Source: Nocardia sp. SYP-A9097 (lineage in GTDB: Bacteria; Actinomycetota; Actinomycetes; Mycobacteriales; Mycobacteriaceae). Taken from it: a stretch of 32,853 nt of DNA. The notes beneath the pieces were generated by a model. That model made no database searches and had not been told where the DNA came from. It saw only the letters and a program-made list of their open reading frames with translations. The stretch is from contig NZ_WJIC01000050.1 of the NCBI RefSeq assembly GCF_009649815.1, positions 1 to 32,853 on the forward strand, written 5' to 3'. The position numbers and the translations under genes were made by a program. Positions 29,762-32,853 of the stretch are shown here, in pieces; the stretch's first letter is position 1; the number at the start of each line of letters is the position of its first letter.

Positions 29762-31981
29762 TCATCGAGAAGGGCTGTCGTGCAGTGGAACTCGGGGGAG
29801 TGGCGGTGTGTCCGCCGCGTGCTCGGATATGCCGATGCGCTGATGCAGCCGCCGCAGTGCTCGCGGGGCGTACCACGCCCGCTCGCCGAGCAACTGGAAT
29901 GTGACCGGGACGAGGATGCCGCGCATGACCGTCGCGTCCAGGACGACCGCCAGCCCGGCGGCGATTCCGAAGAACTTCGCGAAACCCACCGGGCTGAGTG
30001 CGAAGGCGAAGAAGCTGACCGCGATCAGGACTGCCGCTGCGGAGATGATGCGGCCGGTTCGGCCGAGGCCCTCGATCACGGCGTCGCGGGTGCTTGCCCC
30101 GGCATCATGCAGTTCCTTGATCCGGCTGATCAGGAAGACCTCGTAGTCCATCGATAAGCCGAATGCTATGCACAGCAACAACACCGGCATCGACAGGTCC
30201 AGGGGGCGGGGTGTGAATCCGAGTAGGGCGCTGCCGTGGCCCTGTTGGAAGATCAGGATCATTACGCCGAAGGTGGCGGAGAGGCCGAGTGCATTGAGGA
30301 GTAGGGCGCGGAGGGGCTGAATCGCGCTGCCGGTGAACAGGAAAAACACTACGAAGGTCGTCACGATGAGTATCAGTAGTGCCCAGGGCAGGCGGGTGCT
30401 GATGGCGTGTTCGGTGTCGACCAGGGTGGCGGTGGTGCCGCCGACCAGGAAGTGTGCGCCCTCCGGAGTGGGGGTGGTGCGGATGGCGCGAACCAGGGTC
30501 TGCGCGGTCGCGGATTCGGGGTGGATATCGGCGTATGGGGCGATGACGAGTTCCTGTGCGGCGGGCTTGGCGAGCTGCGACCGCGGCGGTCCGGCGGCAG
30601 TGCCCGCGATGAAAAGCCCTGCGGCGCTGTCGACTCGGCTCACCCCGGGCAGGGTCGACAACCGACGGGCATAGTCGCTGATCGCGGTGGGTGAGACCGG
30701 ATCGGTGGTGACCGCGGCGATGGTCGCGGTGCTGTCCCCGTCGAACTGGGTGCGCAGGATATCCAGCGCGACACGGCTGTTCGTGGCAGCGGGCAGTGAG
30801 CGGTCGTCGACCAAGGCGAACTCGATGCGCAGTACCGGGGCGGCGGCGAGCAGTAGCAGGGCCAGTACCGGGATGGCGGCGGCGACGGGGCGGCGCATGA
30901 CCGTGGCCGCCAGCCGTCCCCAAGTCCTGGACGGCCGCGCACTCGCGCTGTGCACGAAGGGAATTCGGCCGGAATCGATGCGCGGGCCGAGTACTGCCAG
31001 CAGTGCGGGCAGCAGGATTGTGGCCGAGGCGGCGGCAATGATGGTGACCCCGATACCGGCCAGGGCGAGTGAGCGCAGGAAGGTCGATTCGAAGACCAGG
31101 ACTCCCGAGAGTGCGACGGCGACCGTCACCGCGCTGAAAACGATTGTGCGCCCGGCAGTTCGGACGGTTTGTACTACCGCGTCCGAGGGGGCGGTGCCGC
31201 GCGCCAGTTCCTCGCGGAAGCGGCTGACCGTCAAAAGGGCGTAGTCGATGGCCAATCCGAGCGACAGTGCGGTAATGAGATTGGTGGCGAAGATACTCAC
31301 CGGTGTCACCTCGGCCAGCAGCGACAATTCGGCGAAGGTGCCCGCGATTGCCAGGAGTGCGATCAGTAGCGGTAGCACCGCCGCCATGACGCTGCCGAAG
31401 ATGGCGAGCAGCAGGATGAGAGTCAGTGGCAGCGCGATGGATTCGGCCAGGACCAAGCCCTTCATGACTGCCGTGTTGATGTCATTGCCGACCGCGAGCG
31501 ATCCGGCGGCCCGCACGGTGACCGCATCGCCGGCCGTGCCGAGATCGTCTCGCACGAGCGCGGCGACCGTTTTGGCGGCGGCGGTCTCATCGCCGCTGAC
31601 GAAAGCGGAGATCAAACCGTAGCGGCCGTCCCGCGACTTCAGTGCCGGAGCCCCGGTTGTCCAGTAGGACATGATATTTCGCAGCTCAGCGCGCTGCCCG
31701 ATCGCAGTGGTGAGCCGGTCCGCCGCGGCCGTCACCGCGGGATCGTCGACGCTGCCGGATCGCGCTTCGAGCAATAGCAGCAGGTTCGGATTGCCATCCA
31801 GGTGCTGGTCGATGAGCCGTTGTGCCTGGGTGGATTCCGCGTTGTCGGGGGTGAAGCCGCCGGTCTCCAGCTTGGCGAACGCGGTGCCCGCCAACGCCAT
31901 GGCCGCGAGGGTGACAGCCGCCGCGAGGATCAGTACGAGTCTGGTTCGCCGAACGATGAAGAGACCTAACCGAGTGAACAT
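29762..31981 (-). CDS. MMPL/RND-family membrane transporter
   Basis: A 739-residue transporter with twelve predicted transmembrane helices in two halves, each with an extracytoplasmic loop after its first helix. Signature segments are GLAIDYALLTVSRFREEL in the first half and FGLSMDYEVFLISRIKELHDAG in the second. The Asp-Tyr pairs belong to the proton relay of MMPL proteins. Family members in mycobacteria export lipids or drugs using the proton gradient; the shorter type seen here is often a drug or lipid exporter of unknown cargo. The divergent TetR gene and the operator in the gap suggest induction by a ligand. Confidence 0.93.
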   Translation of the reverse strand: MFTRLGLFIVRRTRLVLILAAAVTLAAMALAGTAFAKLETGGFTPDNAESTQAQRLIDQHLDGNPNLLLLLEARSGSVDDPAVTAAADRLTTAIGQRAELRNIMSYWTTGAPALKSRDGRYGLISAFVSGDETAAAKTVAALVRDDLGTAGDAVTVRAAGSLAVGNDINTAVMKGLVLAESIALPLTLILLLAIFGSVMAAVLPLLIALLAIAGTFAELSLLAEVTPVSIFATNLITALSLGLAIDYALLTVSRFREELARGTAPSDAVVQTVRTAGRTIVFSAVTVAVALSGVLVFESTFLRSLALAGIGVTIIAAASATILLPALLAVLGPRIDSGRIPFVHSASARPSRTWGRLAATVMRRPVAAAIPVLALLLLAAAPVLRIEFALVDDRSLPAATNSRVALDILRTQFDGDSTATIAAVTTDPVSPTAISDYARRLSTLPGVSRVDSAAGLFIAGTAAGPPRSQLAKPAAQELVIAPYADIHPESATAQTLVRAIRTTPTPEGAHFLVGGTTATLVDTEHAISTRLPWALLILIVTTFVVFFLFTGSAIQPLRALLLNALGLSATFGVMILIFQQGHGSALLGFTPRPLDLSMPVLLLCIAFGLSMDYEVFLISRIKELHDAGASTRDAVIEGLGRTGRIISAAAVLIAVSFFAFALSPVGFAKFFGIAAGLAVVLDATVMRGILVPVTFQLLGERAWYAPRALRRLHQRIGISEHAADTPPLPRVPLHDSPSR

Positions 31982-32012
31982 GGCGCGCCTGTTCTCCGAT
32001 CAGCCACAGCTG

Positions 32013-32061
32013 ATCTATCAAGATTCATGAATCTATCAGTGATAGACAGTCAACCGCTGTC
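32013..32061. promoter_or_regulatory. tetO-like operator region between MMPL and TetR genes
   Basis: CTATCA-G-TGATAG (32033-32045) is a perfect dyad, and with the next base it matches the 14-base core of the classical tetO2 operator. Overlapping it is GATTCATGAATC (32022-32033), another perfect 12-bp palindrome. ATCTATCA is repeated directly at 32013 and 32031. GACAG/CTGTC (32045-32061) forms a further small inverted repeat. The cluster lies in the 111-base divergent gap. Confidence 0.65.
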
Positions 32062-32092
32062 AGTAAGCTGATGTCAATAGCGAGGAGGATCA

Positions 32093-32719
32093 GTGGAGCG
32101 AGAGGCCAAGGCCGCCACCGCGAGCCCCAGCAGTCGGCGGCGTGAGCGCGAACGCGAACAAATGCGAAACCTGCTGCTCGACACCGCCCGCGGCATCGCC
32201 GCCGAGCAGGGCTGGCAGGCCGTGACGATCCGGCGCATCGCCGACCGCATCGAGTACACGTCCCCGGTGATCTACCAGTACTTCTCCGGAAAGGACGCCC
32301 TCGTCTCGGAGGTGATGTGCGTCGGCTACCGAGACCTCACCGAGCGCATCGAAGCGACCATGAGCGAACCCGCCGATCACCGACTGGCCGCCCTCGCCAC
32401 CGCGTTCTGGCGCTTCGCCTTCGCCGCCCCCGAGCTCTACCAGGCCATGAACGGCCAGGCCGGCGTCTCCTTCACCGGCCCGGAAATGCCACCGGAGGTA
32501 ATCCGAGGCTTCACGGTATTCCACAACGCCCTGGAATCCATTGCGGCAGAACAGGGTCGCCACCTCCGCGACCCCGCCGCCGCCGTACACACCATGTGGG
32601 CATATCTACACGGCTTCGTCTCACTGACCATGAGCGGTCGGGTAGCCGGCGGCGCAGAGCAGGGCGAGCACTACATGCTCGCGTCATTACAGTCGCTGTT
32701 CAACGCGCAATTGCTGTGA
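32093..32719 (+). CDS. TetR-family regulator divergent from the MMPL transporter
   Basis: A 208-residue TetR protein. A basic tail of about 24 residues (RRREREREQMR) precedes the helix-turn-helix (LLDTARGIAAEQGWQAVTIRRIADRIEYTS, then VIYQYFSGKDALVSEV). The C-terminal domain is of the TetR_C_33/WHG-like type. The start is a GTG at 32093 with AGGAGG at 32083-32088. It probably represses the divergent transporter and itself through the operator cluster at 32013-32061. Inducer unknown. Confidence 0.9.
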   Translation: MEREAKAATASPSSRRREREREQMRNLLLDTARGIAAEQGWQAVTIRRIADRIEYTSPVIYQYFSGKDALVSEVMCVGYRDLTERIEATMSEPADHRLAALATAFWRFAFAAPELYQAMNGQAGVSFTGPEMPPEVIRGFTVFHNALESIAAEQGRHLRDPAAAVHTMWAYLHGFVSLTMSGRVAGGAEQGEHYMLASLQSLFNAQLL

Positions 32720-32734
32720 GCAGCACCCTTAGAT

Positions 32735-32853
32735 TCAGTGGGTCAAGGCAACACACTCGGCGGGGGTGCGGTAGCCGAGGCATTTGCGGGGCCGGTTGTT
32801 GAGCCGGTCGGCGATGGCGTCCAGGTCGGCTTGGTCGTGGGCGGCGAGGTTCG
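32735..32853 (-). CDS. IS30-type transposase, C-terminal fragment (runs off the window)
   Basis: The minus strand reads into the window in frame for 38 residues and stops at TGA (32737-32735). The sequence contains ADRLNNRPRKCLGYRTPAEC, which matches the conserved end of the IS30-family DDE domain (N-R-P-R-K-x-L-x-x-x-T-P-x-E). Only the C-terminus is visible. The end of the element must lie in the few bases between this stop and the TetR stop at 32719, but no inverted repeat can be confirmed without the other end. Confidence 0.8.
   Translation of the reverse strand, partial: NLAAHDQADLDAIADRLNNRPRKCLGYRTPAECVALTH

Overview
The window is high-GC actinobacterial DNA, most likely from Nocardia or a close relative in the Mycobacteriales. 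Evidence for this is a 13E12-type DUF222/HNH gene, a fused cysNC, the ctaE-qcrCAB order beside trpD that is typical of mycobacteria and nocardiae, a Tat-exported amidase, an MMPL transporter, and abundant TetR and acyl-CoA genes. No rRNA, tRNA, CRISPR array or prophage was seen. Both edges cut into insertion sequences: an IS630-type transposase N-terminus at 1-77 and an IS30-type transposase C-terminus at 32735-32853. The window may therefore be a contig bounded by repeats.

Layout. 1-2374: transposase fragment, a small L,D-transpeptidase, a NUDIX hydrolase and an IclR-family regulator, all on the minus strand. 2566-8633: a plus-strand locus encoding both enzymes of PAPS synthesis (CysD and fused CysNC), then a DUF1214 protein, a short-chain dehydrogenase and a sulfotransferase. 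The genes overlap or are closely spaced, so activated sulfate and its probable user are encoded together; the acceptor is unknown. 8657-10135: a TIGR03118-like lipoprotein behind an array of alternating GGTTAG/CTAACC half-sites, ended by a hairpin terminator. 10251-11750: the 13E12 HNH protein, probably leaderless. 11751-12378: a gene-free stretch between convergent genes, containing a 72-bp inverted repeat and a nested four-site dyad.

12379-14096: a Tat-exported amidase and a TetR regulator. This regulator is divergent from a five-gene fatty-acyl catabolic operon (14193-19317) encoding two acyl-CoA dehydrogenases with different catalytic-base positions, a FabG-like SDR, an acyl-CoA synthetase and a MaoC/NodN-type hydratase. 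19358-22782: three regulator or exported-protein modules, namely VOC protein/TetR, a YdcF-like exported protein, and NAD(P)-binding protein/MarR. Clear operators lie in the two divergent gaps.

22826-29146: conserved core genes. These are a stand-alone Lrp/AsnC effector domain, trpD, a small conserved-looking hypothetical gene, and the respiratory operon ctaE-qcrC-qcrA-qcrB, closed by a perfect 40-bp palindromic terminator. 29246-32719: an MMPL transporter and a DUF1772 membrane protein, divergent from a TetR gene; the gap holds a site matching the core of the classical tetO operator.

The most unusual items are the sulfation locus, the inverted-repeat element between convergent genes, and several well-formed operators whose regulators can be guessed from position. 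Statements about family resemblance come from recall and reading of motifs; no database search was run.
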